Part shown: piece after piece, positions 20,333-29,620 of the stretch | Numbering within the stretch: position 1 is the first letter of the stretch | Layout of the letters: the number at the start of each line of letters is the position of its first letter | NCBI RefSeq assembly: GCF_014931395.1 | Contig: NZ_CP063120.1 | Location: 1,905,501-1,969,500 of the forward strand | DNA from: Haemophilus parainfluenzae | GTDB lineage: Bacteria > Pseudomonadota > Gammaproteobacteria > Enterobacterales > Pasteurellaceae | DNA length: 64,000 nt | Direction: 5' to 3' | Notes under the pieces: model-generated | What the model was told of the DNA's origin: nothing | The model's database searches: none | What the model saw: the letters and a program-made list of their open reading frames with translations, nothing else | Made by a program: the position numbers and the translations under genes

Positions 20333-21297
20333 TGCTCGTTTCAGCGATCCGTCATGTGATTTGGGTAAGCATTTTATTATTGATTTTATCCGTATTAAGT
20401 TTTGTGATTTTAATGCGAGATCCTCTCAACGCCGATCTTGTCACAAATAACATTTATAGTGCTTATTATCATTACCTTACATCATTGTTACAGGGCGATT
20501 TAGGAATTACCTATAACGGCGGAGAATCCTTAAAAGATTTAATTTTTACGGTATTACCACCCACATTAGAACTCTGTTTTACTGCGCTCTTATTAGCTTG
20601 TATCTTAGGTATTCCTCTCGGTGTATTAAGTGCGGTCTATAATCAACGTGTTTTTTCACGTACATTGCAGAGTATATCCAATGTTGGTTTGTCTATTCCG
20701 ATTTTCTGGTTTGCACCAATTTTGCTTTATGTTGCAGCGATTCAAAGCTGGGAGATTGCAGCCATCGGGCAGTATAATTTACTGTATGAAATCAAACCTA
20801 TCACAGGCTTCCCTACCATTGATATGTGGTTTGTTGATGTTCCTTACAGAACCAAAATCGTACAAAATGTTTTACAGCATTTAGCCTTGCCGACATTAGT
20901 GCTTTGTATTCTGCCGACAATGGAATTTATCCGAATCATTCAGCAACGGGCTGATTATTTACTTCAACAAGAATATGCCAAAGCCGCTGTAACACGTGGA
21001 TGGTCGAAATGGACGATTTTAAAACGTTACGTTTTTCGTAATACATTTCCATTATTGATTCCACAGCTTACTCGCGTATTTACCTTAGTATTAACACAAT
21101 GTATGTTGGTAGAAAACGTTTTAGGTTGGCCGGGAATCGGGCGTTGGCTCATTGATGCCGTAACCCAACAAGATTACAACAGTATTTCTGCTGGTGTGGT
21201 AGTAATTGGTATTTGTATCATTATTATTGATACCTTTACCAAGTTGCTCATGTTTGTATTAGATCCATTGAATAAGAAGGGCTGGTATGCAAGATAG
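20332..21297 (+). CDS. sapB: Sap ABC transporter permease SapB
   Basis: Inner-membrane permease of the Sap peptide importer. The 321-residue protein has about six hydrophobic segments and the binding-protein-dependent permease signature (EYAKAAVTRGWSKWTILKRY) near residues 214-233, the loop that docks with the ATPases. It overlaps sapA by one base and sapC by 11. It is homologous to the DppB/OppB class. Confidence 0.95.
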   Translation: MLVSAIRHVIWVSILLLILSVLSFVILMRDPLNADLVTNNIYSAYYHYLTSLLQGDLGITYNGGESLKDLIFTVLPPTLELCFTALLLACILGIPLGVLSAVYNQRVFSRTLQSISNVGLSIPIFWFAPILLYVAAIQSWEIAAIGQYNLLYEIKPITGFPTIDMWFVDVPYRTKIVQNVLQHLALPTLVLCILPTMEFIRIIQQRADYLLQQEYAKAAVTRGWSKWTILKRYVFRNTFPLLIPQLTRVFTLVLTQCMLVENVLGWPGIGRWLIDAVTQQDYNSISAGVVVIGICIIIIDTFTKLLMFVLDPLNKKGWYAR

Positions 21298-22174
21298 AGA
21301 ACCTGATGAATTTCGCGAAAGCACCTCCTTCTTTCAGATTTGGCTGCTTTTCCGCCAGAATCGTGTGGCATTATTCTGTTTCTATTTATTTTGTCTTCTG
21401 ATTCTGACCGCACTTTTTCCTAAGCTCATCATGCCTTATAGCGAAAGCATGGAGTTTGTGGGAGAAGAATTAATACCGCCATCTTGGGTAGAAAAAGGTC
21501 GTATTGCTTTTTTCTTTGGTACCGATGATCTTGGTCGTGATGTACTCAGTCGATTAATTATGGGTACACAATATACCCTCGGTTCCTCTCTTTTAGTAGT
21601 CATTGCTGTGGCAATTATTGGCGGCGCATTAGGTATTCTTGCTGGTATGTCAGAAGGGATTAAATCCCGTTTCTTAGGTCATATTTTTGATGCGTTTTTA
21701 TCTATCCCCATTTTGCTGATTGCCATTATCATTTCTACATTAATGGAACCGAGCTTAATGAATGCCATGTTTGCCACTCTGTTGGCTATTTTGCCGTATT
21801 TTGTACATGCCATTTATCAAGCAATTCAGCAAGAACTAAAGAAAGATTACGTTCTCTTACTTAAATTAGATGGTATTTCAAATTGGGAATTATTAAAAAC
21901 TACAATCTTGCCGAATATTAGTGTCGTCTATACACAAGAAATTTCTCGAGCATTTGTGGTCGCTATTTTAGATATTACGGCTCTCAGCTTTATTTCTCTA
22001 GGTGCACAACGTCCAATGCCAGAATGGGGCGCAATGATTAAAGATTCGTTAGAGCTGATTTATCTTGCCCCTTGGACGGTTTTATTACCGGGCTTTGCTA
22101 TTATTTTCACCATTTTATTAAGCATTATTTTTACTAACGGATTGTGTCAAGCAATCAATAAATATTACGAGTAA
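21287..22174 (+). CDS. sapC: Sap ABC transporter permease SapC
   Basis: Second inner-membrane permease of the Sap system, DppC/OppC class, 295 residues. Features are FFGTDDLGRDVLSRLIMGT near residue 75, the usual N-terminal signature of this class, and the docking loop (KKDYVLLLKLDGISNWELLK) near residue 185. The start lies inside the end of sapB (11-base overlap) and the stop is 3 bases before sapD, indicating tight coupling. Confidence 0.95.
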   Translation: MQDREPDEFRESTSFFQIWLLFRQNRVALFCFYLFCLLILTALFPKLIMPYSESMEFVGEELIPPSWVEKGRIAFFFGTDDLGRDVLSRLIMGTQYTLGSSLLVVIAVAIIGGALGILAGMSEGIKSRFLGHIFDAFLSIPILLIAIIISTLMEPSLMNAMFATLLAILPYFVHAIYQAIQQELKKDYVLLLKLDGISNWELLKTTILPNISVVYTQEISRAFVVAILDITALSFISLGAQRPMPEWGAMIKDSLELIYLAPWTVLLPGFAIIFTILLSIIFTNGLCQAINKYYE

Positions 22175-22177
22175 CCC

Positions 22178-23233
22178 ATGGCGCTGTTAGATATTCGCAA
22201 TCTTAATATTGAAATTCAAACACCAAACGGTCGCATGAAAATTGTGGACGGTGTCAATCTTTCGCTTAATGAAGGGGAAATTCTAGGGCTCGTCGGTGAA
22301 TCAGGTTCCGGTAAAAGTTTAATCGCTAAAGTAATCAGTAATTCCATTAAAGACAACTGGATTGTCACGGCTGACCGTTTTCGTTTTAACGATATTGAAT
22401 TGCTTAAACTGACACCGAATCAACGTCGAAAAATCGTTGGAAAAGAAATTTCAATGATCTTCCAAAATCCATTAAGTTGCCTTGATCCAAGCCGAAAAAT
22501 TGGTAAACAGCTTATTCAAAGTATTCCGAACTGGACCTTTAAAGGTCGCTGGTGGCAATGGTTTGGCTGGAAAAAGCGCCGTGCAATTGAGTTGCTACAC
22601 CGTGTAGGGATTAAAAACCACCAAGACATTATGGCAAGTTATCCTACTGAGATCACTGAAGGTGAAGGCCAAAAAGTGATGATTGCGATAGCGGTGGCGA
22701 ATCAACCTCGTCTCTTAATTGCGGATGAACCCACTAATTCTTTGGAATCCATTACGGCTTTGCAGATTTTCCGCTTGCTTTCAAGTATGAACCAAAACCA
22801 AGGGACGACAATTTTATTAGCCAGTAACGATCTTAAAAGTATCAGTGAATGGTGTGATAGCATTTCCGTCCTTTATTGTGGGCAAAATACGGAATCAGGA
22901 CCAACTGACCAAATATTGGATATGCCTCATCATCCTTATACACAAGCATTACTTTACTCTGTGCCGGATTTTAGTCACCCCTTAGGTTTTAAAAGCAAAT
23001 TAGGCACACTAGAAGGCACAGTGCCGATTTTAGAACAAATGCCGATTGGTTGTCGTTTAGGACCTCGATGCCCTTTTGCGCAACGGGAATGCATTCAAAA
23101 GCCAAGCCGATATCGTATTAAACAGCATGAGTTTTCCTGCCATCATCCGATTAATCTTCGAGAACGGCAGTTTAAAGATAAAATTGAAACTTCACCGCTT
23201 ACGCTCAATACCGACTCAAAAGGAAACGAATAA
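22178..23233 (+). CDS. sapD: Sap ABC transporter ATPase SapD
   Basis: Cytoplasmic ATPase of the Sap importer; in E. coli SapD also supports Trk potassium uptake. Walker A is GESGSGKS near residue 40 and Walker B is LLIADEPTN. The ABC signature is atypical, [12 protein letters not shown] instead of LSGGQ, as in E. coli SapD. The C-terminal oligopeptide-ATPase extension carries the cysteine cluster [14 protein letters not shown] followed by FSCHHP. The stop overlaps the sapF start (TAATG). Confidence 0.95.
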   Translation: MALLDIRNLNIEIQTPNGRMKIVDGVNLSLNEGEILGLVGESGSGKSLIAKVISNSIKDNWIVTADRFRFNDIELLKLTPNQRRKIVGKEISMIFQNPLSCLDPSRKIGKQLIQSIPNWTFKGRWWQWFGWKKRRAIELLHRVGIKNHQDIMASYPTEITEGEGQKVMIAIAVANQPRLLIADEPTNSLESITALQIFRLLSSMNQNQGTTILLASNDLKSISEWCDSISVLYCGQNTESGPTDQILDMPHHPYTQALLYSVPDFSHPLGFKSKLGTLEGTVPILEQMPIGCRLGPRCPFAQRECIQKPSRYRIKQHEFSCHHPINLRERQFKDKIETSPLTLNTDSKGNE

Positions 23234-24036
23234 TGCCATTATTACAAGTGGAAAATCTCAGTAAAACCTTTGATGAACCCACCAAACTTTTGGGCTCAGA
23301 GCAATTTTATGCGGTAAAAGACGTCAGCTTTACACTTAACCGTAAAGAAACCCTTGCGATTATTGGTAAAAATGGTTCGGGTAAATCAACATTAGTGAAA
23401 ATGATTGCGGGAATTACCCCTCCTACATCAGGGAAAATCTTATTTAATGGTTTACCATTACAATTTGAAGATTTTCACTATCGTGCACAGCATATTCGAA
23501 TGGTTTTCCAAGATGCGAATTCCGCGTTTAACCCTCGCTTAAACATTGGGCAAGCCTTAGATGCACCACTACGATTAATTACCGATTGGGATGAAGAAAC
23601 GCGTAATGAAAAAATCTTTGAAACGCTTTCATTAGTCGGACTTTATCCTGATTATACGAATCTTAAAATCAAGCATTTATCTGTCAGTCAAAAACAACGG
23701 ATCGCCTTGGCTCGTGCACTGATTCTTCAACCCGAGATCATTATTATTGATGATGCATTGAGTACATTAGATGCCTCTGTGCGTATTCAATTGCTTAATC
23801 TGATTTTAGATTTACAAGAACATTTAGGCATTTCCTATATTTATATTGGACAACATTTAGGCATTATCAAACATATTGCAGATCAAGTTTTGGTGATGGA
23901 TGATGGTGAAATTATCGAATCTGGTACACCAAGAGAGATCTTTTCTAATCCTCAAAATAATATTACTCGCCTACTTGTAGAAAGCCATTTTGGTCAATTG
24001 CTTGATGAAAATGCTTGGCAAACAACGACTTCCTAA
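23233..24036 (+). CDS. sapF: Sap ABC transporter ATPase SapF
   Basis: Second ATPase of the Sap importer, 267 residues. Walker A is GKNGSGKST. The signature loop reads [15 protein letters not shown], not LSGGQ. Walker B ends [11 protein letters not shown], so the usual catalytic glutamate is an aspartate; E. coli SapF has IIADEALASLD. The switch histidine is present in YIGQHLGI. SapF therefore looks like a degenerate site paired with SapD, whose signature is also unusual. It ends the operon; no convincing terminator is seen in the 45 bases before the next gene. Confidence 0.94.
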   Translation: MPLLQVENLSKTFDEPTKLLGSEQFYAVKDVSFTLNRKETLAIIGKNGSGKSTLVKMIAGITPPTSGKILFNGLPLQFEDFHYRAQHIRMVFQDANSAFNPRLNIGQALDAPLRLITDWDEETRNEKIFETLSLVGLYPDYTNLKIKHLSVSQKQRIALARALILQPEIIIIDDALSTLDASVRIQLLNLILDLQEHLGISYIYIGQHLGIIKHIADQVLVMDDGEIIESGTPREIFSNPQNNITRLLVESHFGQLLDENAWQTTTS

Positions 24037-24081
24037 TTCTCTTTAAAATAAGTTAGGCATAGACATCTCAAAAAAACGTCT

Positions 24082-24911
24082 TTAAAAATGGATTACTTTA
24101 CTACAAAATTGCTTAAACTTATCCATAAAACTTGAGGTATTGATTTCTTCTTTTCTCATGTAGCAAGGTGACTCATTATTATCACTATAATCATTAAACT
24201 TTAAACTATCTAAATCTTCTATCTTATTACTCTTATTCGATAGCCATTCTAAATTAGAAATTGCAGATAACTTATCTACCATATCTTTGGCTATACAAAA
24301 AAGCGGAATAGCAATAATACTAGAAAGAGAATAAGAAATTAATAAACATAAGCCCTTAGAAGAGAAAACTTTTATGAATAATTCCTGATATAAATACTGC
24401 GGAAAAAAACAAAAGATGGTTAAAGAAACGAGAGAAAAAATAAAATACATCGAATTATAGTAGCATTTAGGCTTTAATTTATTAAAGCAATTATTACCAA
24501 CTTTCTCTTTTATCTCATCCTTTACATTTCTATCTATATAAGGATAAGATGAAATAAGGCATCTAAAAGCCTTATTTTTATCTTTGTATTTTTTCATTAT
24601 TAAATCTAAATATTCTATTTCAATATATGAAACTGATTTTTTAAACAAAATTTCATATGCCTTATGACGAAAAATACTATTATCATTTTGTTTTAGCCTA
24701 CATAAAATCAGCTCAACCGCATCAAGCTCTTTCAGTTTTCTATCTGCTTTCTTTATAAAAAACTCATCAACACCCAACCATAACTTATAGAAATATCGTA
24801 ACAAAAATAAAGCAATTACAATTCCAAATATAATAAAAAAACTTTATTTGAATCATTATCAGGAACTTTATCCGCAAATAACTCTAATAATTTCACTAAA
24901 AAATCAAACAT
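24082..24911 (-). pseudogene. AT-rich membrane-protein gene broken by a frameshift in a 7-base homopolymer
   Basis: The long open frame (24082-24804) encodes 240 residues with two to three membrane segments but begins at a TTG inside a hydrophobic helix. Reading from the ATG at 24911 gives 23 codons (MFDFLVKLLELFADK, then VPDNDSNK) up to a run of seven A on the plus strand (24835-24841), after which the frame soon hits a stop. One extra base in the run would fuse both parts into a 276-residue protein whose first helix reads FFIIFGIVIALFLLRYFYKL. The upstream ATG has AAGGA before it. Either the gene is broken, the run is a slippage switch, or it is a sequencing error. I recognise no family. 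The high AT content suggests acquired DNA. Confidence 0.7.
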
Positions 24912-24943
24912 ATTAATATTATCCTTAATTTAATTTCATAATA

Positions 24944-26806
24944 TTACTTCGTAGTAATACAATTTAAACAATACAAATACTGCCCTTTTGGATCATTAAA
25001 TTTGGTTAACACATTCAGTTGTTTTTTCATTTGATGCACTTCCTGTGGCAATCCCAACCAATTTGTCAATAATACTTGCCCTTTTTGCTTAAGCTTGCGA
25101 TCTAATTTTGCTAAGAAGCTATCATCTTCATCAACTAACCATTGCACAATAAAGCTATCCATATATTTATCCGGATTTTGGTTTACTAGAGCACCAGCTT
25201 TCTCAATGGCTACATCTATATCACCTAATTCATCCACCAAACCATTTTTATGTGCATCTTGCCCTAACCAAACTTGGCCTTGAGCAATTTTATCTACTTT
25301 ATCTTTTGATAACTGACGACCACGGCTTACAACATCTAAGAAGCGGTCATAACCATTTTCGATACCAAGTTGATAGATATCTTGAGTATTTTTACTCAAT
25401 GGGCTTAAAGCTGACGTTTCCGCGAGATCTGTTGTCGCCACACTATCAGTACTCATTCCCATTTTTTTGATTGCATTTTCAAAGGTTGGGAATAACGCAA
25501 AAATCCCGATAGAACCCGTAATCGTATTTTTATCTGCCACAATATAATCTGCAGTAGATGAAATCCAATAACCACCAGATGCAGCCATACCGCCCATAGA
25601 TACCACAACAGGCTTACCTGCTTTTTGAAGATTTTCAGTTTCCTGGCGAATAATTTCAGATGCAAAAGCGCTACCGCCCGGAGAATTAACACGGAGAACA
25701 ACTGCCTTCACTTTCTCATTATCGTGAGCCTGTCTTAATAATCTCGCAATGGTATCACCACCAGCAGACTCTTCATCACTTTCCCCATCAATAATTGTCC
25801 CTTCGACATTAACTACAGCAACGATATTTTTTTCATTTGGATCAACAGAGAAACGATCACCTAAATCAGATAAATAATCTTCAAAATCTAATAATTTAGT
25901 ATTTCCCTCTGCATCTTGACCAAAAAATGCAGTCAATTTTTTATCTAAATCCAATCTTGTCGCAAAATGTGTCACTAACTGACGTTTTTTCACATAAGCC
26001 GTTTCATCACCCTTTAAGGCTTTTAAATCACTAATATATTTTTGTGCATTCGGTAATACATCATTAGCGGTAATATGACGATTAACCATTAACGTTTGCA
26101 TGTAGTTTTGCCACATACCCCCAAGCCATTTCTGCATATTCGCTCGTGCTTCTGGTGACATATCATCACGCAAGAAAGGTTCTACAGCAGACTTATATGT
26201 CCCCACTCGGAAAATATGCGGCGTAATTTCAAGTTTTTCGAGCATGGATTTGAAGTAAAGATTTTCATAACGTAAACCTTGAATACCGACTTGTCCAATC
26301 GGATTGAGATAAATTTCGTCCGCAAAACTCGCAAGAAAATATTGTGATTGTGTGTAATTGTCAGCATAAGCAATAACTGGCTTTTCTGATTCTTTAAAAC
26401 TTTGAATGGCCTTTCCTACATACTCTAATGATGGAAGATCCCCCCCTTCAAAGTCATTTAAATTCAACACTAAACCACGAATTCGTTCATCATCTTTCGC
26501 AGATAAAATACTTTGCACCACATCAAAGGTTGAATATTTATAAGAGACTTTTTCATTATTTAAACGTTGGAGTTCCTTTTCCCAACTCAACATATCTTCC
26601 GTGTTATCCGCAAGATAGCCCGTTAAATTTAAATATAATGCACCTTGATCACCTGATAAGACTTGGCTTTTCTTACCATCCCCCAAAAGGCCGACAAGAA
26701 AAATCAACGCTAAAACAAATAATAAAAACACAAAATTCATCACAAGATTTCGGATAAAATTGAGCGCTTTACAACAAAATTTCAATACGCTTAAGATGTT
26801 ATTCAT
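24944..26806 (-). CDS. sppA: Signal peptide peptidase SppA, 67 kDa type
   Basis: Inner-membrane serine protease that degrades cleaved signal peptides. The 620-residue protein has an N-terminal membrane anchor (about residues 22-41) and two tandem ClpP-like domains, the long form seen in E. coli (618 residues). The catalytic dyad is Lys205 (VGTYKSAVEP, first domain) and Ser410 (GGMAASGGYW, second domain). RVNSPGGSAFASE precedes the serine. The C-terminal end contains two cysteines (YCLNC). It is divergent from ydjA as in E. coli. Confidence 0.96.
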   Translation of the reverse strand: MNNILSVLKFCCKALNFIRNLVMNFVFLLFVLALIFLVGLLGDGKKSQVLSGDQGALYLNLTGYLADNTEDMLSWEKELQRLNNEKVSYKYSTFDVVQSILSAKDDERIRGLVLNLNDFEGGDLPSLEYVGKAIQSFKESEKPVIAYADNYTQSQYFLASFADEIYLNPIGQVGIQGLRYENLYFKSMLEKLEITPHIFRVGTYKSAVEPFLRDDMSPEARANMQKWLGGMWQNYMQTLMVNRHITANDVLPNAQKYISDLKALKGDETAYVKKRQLVTHFATRLDLDKKLTAFFGQDAEGNTKLLDFEDYLSDLGDRFSVDPNEKNIVAVVNVEGTIIDGESDEESAGGDTIARLLRQAHDNEKVKAVVLRVNSPGGSAFASEIIRQETENLQKAGKPVVVSMGGMAASGGYWISSTADYIVADKNTITGSIGIFALFPTFENAIKKMGMSTDSVATTDLAETSALSPLSKNTQDIYQLGIENGYDRFLDVVSRGRQLSKDKVDKIAQGQVWLGQDAHKNGLVDELGDIDVAIEKAGALVNQNPDKYMDSFIVQWLVDEDDSFLAKLDRKLKQKGQVLLTNWLGLPQEVHQMKKQLNVLTKFNDPKGQYLYCLNCITTK

Positions 26807-26916
26807 GCGAAATTAAACCTTTAAAATAGAAATAAAAATTGTGCGTAGCCTATCATAAAGTCCTATGAAAAACTATGCTATAATCAACCGCACTTAATTA
26901 GAAGAAGGAAAATACT

Positions 26917-27471
26917 ATGGATGCATTAACTCTTTTAACACAACGTAAATCCAATAAAAAATTAACGGCACCAGCCCCTAGCCAAGTACAATTAGAACAA
27001 ATGTTTCAAGCCGCTTTACATGCACCTGATCATGGTAAGCTTGAGCCTTATCATTTCGTGGTAATTCAAGGCACAGGTTTAAGTAAATTGGAAAGCTTGC
27101 TCAAAGCGGCAGTGGCTGAATTTGAGTTAGGTGAAGAGCGATTAAAAAAAGCAGAGAATTTTGCACGCCGTGCACCGATGGTCATTGCGGTAATTGCTAA
27201 AATTAATCATGAAGTGAAAAAAGTACCAGGTTGGGAACAAATGCTTACTGCAGGTGCAGCAACTTATGCGATTCAACTTGCGGGCAACGCACTGGGTTTT
27301 GAAAGTTTTTGGGCAACTGGTCCTCTCGTTGAAGGGCATGAATTACGTGAAACGTTTGGTTGCGACAAAAATGATAAGATCGTTGCCTTATTACAAATTG
27401 GTACGGCCGCTGAAAAATTAGAAAGAGACTGTAAACCAAAAGATTTATCACGTTTCGTGACCCATCTATAA
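26917..27471 (+). CDS. ydjA: YdjA-type nitroreductase-family oxidoreductase
   Basis: Small FMN-dependent oxidoreductase of the minimal nitroreductase class. The 184-residue protein aligns along its full length with E. coli YdjA: MDALTLLTQRKSNKKL at the N-terminus, APDHGKLEPYHFVVIQG (FMN contact) and GFESFWATG. The physiological substrate is unknown. It has AGAAGGA upstream of its ATG. The ydjA-sppA divergent pairing is conserved with E. coli. An uptake sequence lies in the promoter region at about 26887. Confidence 0.92.
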   Translation: MDALTLLTQRKSNKKLTAPAPSQVQLEQMFQAALHAPDHGKLEPYHFVVIQGTGLSKLESLLKAAVAEFELGEERLKKAENFARRAPMVIAVIAKINHEVKKVPGWEQMLTAGAATYAIQLAGNALGFESFWATGPLVEGHELRETFGCDKNDKIVALLQIGTAAEKLERDCKPKDLSRFVTHL

Positions 27472-27478
27472 CAATCAA

Positions 27479-27502
27479 AAAAGGCGGAGATTTCCGCCTT
27501 TT
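27479..27502. terminator. Bidirectional terminator between ydjA and metX
   Basis: A 10-base stem AAAAGGCGGA / TCCGCCTTTT with a 4-base loop, flanked by A- and T-runs, between converging genes. Confidence 0.88.
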
Positions 27503-27511
27503 CTATTGTTC

Positions 27512-28597
27512 TTATTCAAACTCGCCTTCTAATCCACTTCGGATTTTATTTTCAAACGCTGTATAGTCCACTAAAAACGCATCGTGACCATAATCTGATG
27601 GGAATTCATAAAATCTTAAATCTATGCCGGCTTGCTCTAAAAGCTGTTTACTTTTATGCAAATCAATGGATTTAAATAGTTGATCTGTCGTCACTGAAAC
27701 TAATGTATAACAGGCTTTAATTCGAGATAAGGCTTCTTTTACGTCTGTATACCCTACACTAGGATCATACAGATCGAGCGCACGCAATAAATGCAAATAG
27801 GTGTTGGCATCAAAACGCTCTAAAAATTTTTTACCTTGATAACTCAAATAGGATTCCACTTGAAAGTGATCTCCCCAAAATTGTCCTTCAGATTTAGTCG
27901 CTCGCCCAAATGCCTTGGCTAACTGCACATCGGTCCGATAGGTCAACATTCCCAACATACGAGCAATGGAAAGCCCTTGATTAGGCGGTGTCCCCTCATA
28001 ATAATCACCATTATTAAAATTCGGATCATTAATGACAGCCTGACGCATCACATGATTAAACCCAATAGCTTCCGCACTGAAGAAAATCGAAGAGCAAAGA
28101 TTCACAATATTATCCATAAAATCCGGATAATCAATTGCCCATTGTGTAGCTTGCATACCGCCAAAAGAGCCGCCCACTATCGCTTTTAGATGTGTTATAC
28201 CGAGATAGTCAAGTAACGCTTTTTGTACTTTGATAATATCTTGAACAATAATATTGGGGAACTGGCTACCGTAAGGTTTTCCTGTAGTGGGATTAATTGA
28301 GCTTGGTCCCGTTGTTCCTTTACAACCGCCTAATACATTTGAGCAAATAAAAAAGTACTTAGATGTATCAAAGGCTAGACCTTCGCCCATAAAGTTTTGC
28401 CACCAGCCATCTTTATTCGGTTCATCAAAATAAGGTTCGGCATCTCCTGTTAAGGCATGACAAATCAATACAGCATTGCTTTTATCTGCATTTAAAGTCC
28501 CGTAAGTTTGATACGCGACATTAATAGGCGAAAGCTGCCCACCCAATGTTAATTGGAGGGGATTGTCTTGAAACAACTCGACATTTTGCACAGCCAT
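27512..28597 (-). CDS. metX: Homoserine O-acetyltransferase
   Basis: Activates homoserine for methionine synthesis by O-acetylation with acetyl-CoA. It is an alpha/beta-hydrolase of 361 residues. The nucleophile serine is in [13 protein letters not shown] near residue 144, and the acid and base of the triad lie in TTDQLF and YGHDAFLV near the C-terminus. Conserved [14 protein letters not shown] is present. It matches the Haemophilus Met2/MetX type rather than the enterobacterial MetA succinyltransferase. Two tandem MetJ boxes abut its promoter (28632-28683), indicating methionine repression. Confidence 0.95.
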   Translation of the reverse strand: MAVQNVELFQDNPLQLTLGGQLSPINVAYQTYGTLNADKSNAVLICHALTGDAEPYFDEPNKDGWWQNFMGEGLAFDTSKYFFICSNVLGGCKGTTGPSSINPTTGKPYGSQFPNIIVQDIIKVQKALLDYLGITHLKAIVGGSFGGMQATQWAIDYPDFMDNIVNLCSSIFFSAEAIGFNHVMRQAVINDPNFNNGDYYEGTPPNQGLSIARMLGMLTYRTDVQLAKAFGRATKSEGQFWGDHFQVESYLSYQGKKFLERFDANTYLHLLRALDLYDPSVGYTDVKEALSRIKACYTLVSVTTDQLFKSIDLHKSKQLLEQAGIDLRFYEFPSDYGHDAFLVDYTAFENKIRSGLEGEFE

Positions 28598-28631
28598 TAA
28601 AATGATAACCTTTTACGTTGATGATTTACCA

Positions 28632-28659
28632 ATTATCAACAGCTCATGTTTTTTGTCAA
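28632..28659 (-). promoter_or_regulatory. metX promoter
   Basis: On the minus strand, TTGACA (28654-28659), a 16-base spacer and GATAAT (28632-28637) form a near-consensus sigma-70 promoter, with the metX start codon about 35 bases further on. Confidence 0.8.
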
Positions 28660-28667
28660 GAAATTTT

Positions 28668-28683
28668 AGACGTTTAGACGTCT
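28668..28683. promoter_or_regulatory. Tandem MetJ operator
   Basis: AGACGTTT directly followed by AGACGTCT: two adjacent 8-base met boxes (consensus AGACGTCT), one perfect and one with a single mismatch, just upstream of the -35 element of metX. MetJ binds such tandem boxes cooperatively with S-adenosylmethionine. Confidence 0.85.
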
Positions 28684-28754
28684 AAATATTTCCTTATCAA
28701 TTTAGTAAACAAATTACACTTGAAATTATTTTGCTTTTTCAGTATGTTAGCCAT

Positions 28755-29453
28755 ATGCAACTATCCAAAATGCGGTTAAAAATGACTGCACTTTCATGGC
28801 TCTCTCGCCTTCCGCTGAAAAAACTCCTCGGCTACGCTTTGGGGTTAGGTTTACTCGTCTTGATTGGTTGCTTCACCATTGATCGCGCTGTGAGTTTCTA
28901 TGTACAGGATCGCGTTTATGAAGACGTTGAAACACTCCCACATCGTCACTATGCATTAGTATTGGGCACATCCAAATATGTTGCCAAAGGTAAAACCAAC
29001 AAATATTACGACTACCGTTTAGAAGCATCAAAATACTTAATCGATCAAAATAAAGTTGATTATTTACTGCTAAGTGGCGATAACCGTACGCTTCAATATA
29101 ACGAGCCTCGTACCATGTTTTTGGACCTACGTAAAATGGGTGTGTCTGAAAGCGTCATGTTTAAAGATTTTGCAGGATTCCGCACCTTAGACTCTGTTGT
29201 GCGAGCCAATAAAGTTTTCCAAGTTCCTTCCTTTACGATCATCAGTCAAAAATTCCATTGTGAACGTGCGCTACTTATTGCTAAACATTACAATATTGAT
29301 GCCATTTGTTTCACCGCAAAACAGCCTGAAGTTTATTTTGGGACGCGTGTCCGCGAAATGTTTGCTCGCGTGAAAGCCGTATTAGACTTAATTATCGGGG
29401 TAAAACCCTACTTTCTTGGTACACCAGAACCGCTACCAATGCCTGCTGAATAG
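28755..29453 (+). CDS. sanA: SanA-type envelope protein (DUF218 family)
   Basis: Membrane-anchored periplasmic protein of the ElyC/SanA/YdcF family, linked in E. coli to vancomycin exclusion and envelope integrity. One hydrophobic helix near the N-terminus (GYALGLGLLVLIGCFTI) precedes the DUF218 domain, whose conserved stretches VLGTSKYV, YLLLSGDN, FAGFRTLDSVVRA and SQKFHCERAL match SanA closely. The start is uncertain. The ATG at 28755 is used here; ATGs at 28770 and 28782 are alternatives and none has a clear ribosome site. It is divergent from metX. Confidence 0.9.
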   Translation: MQLSKMRLKMTALSWLSRLPLKKLLGYALGLGLLVLIGCFTIDRAVSFYVQDRVYEDVETLPHRHYALVLGTSKYVAKGKTNKYYDYRLEASKYLIDQNKVDYLLLSGDNRTLQYNEPRTMFLDLRKMGVSESVMFKDFAGFRTLDSVVRANKVFQVPSFTIISQKFHCERALLIAKHYNIDAICFTAKQPEVYFGTRVREMFARVKAVLDLIIGVKPYFLGTPEPLPMPAE

Positions 29454-29536
29454 TTAACTATTCTTTAATTTTTACCCTGTTTAATCAAAAAACATCTAAA
29501 TAAAAAGATTTTTATACGATTTTTTATCATATTTAT

Positions 29537-29565
29537 TTGACAATTTTTGCTTAAATCGCTATTTC
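29537..29565 (+). promoter_or_regulatory. Possible lysC promoter
   Basis: A perfect TTGACA at 29537 is followed after 17 bases by TATTTC, a weak -10 match. The 167-base gap between sanA and lysC shows no conserved lysine riboswitch core that I can recognise. Confidence 0.35.
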
Positions 29566-29620
29566 TAATAGCCATCATAAAACACAACATCTTACTTTTT
29601 TCATTTTAGAGGATTATCTT

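Noticed and set aside
24037..24081. A sapF terminator
   Set aside because: Only a 4-base stem (AGAC/GTCT) can be formed around the A-run, too weak to call.
29454..29620. A lysine riboswitch upstream of lysC
   Set aside because: The 167-base gap is too AT-rich and lacks the conserved core elements that I would expect.
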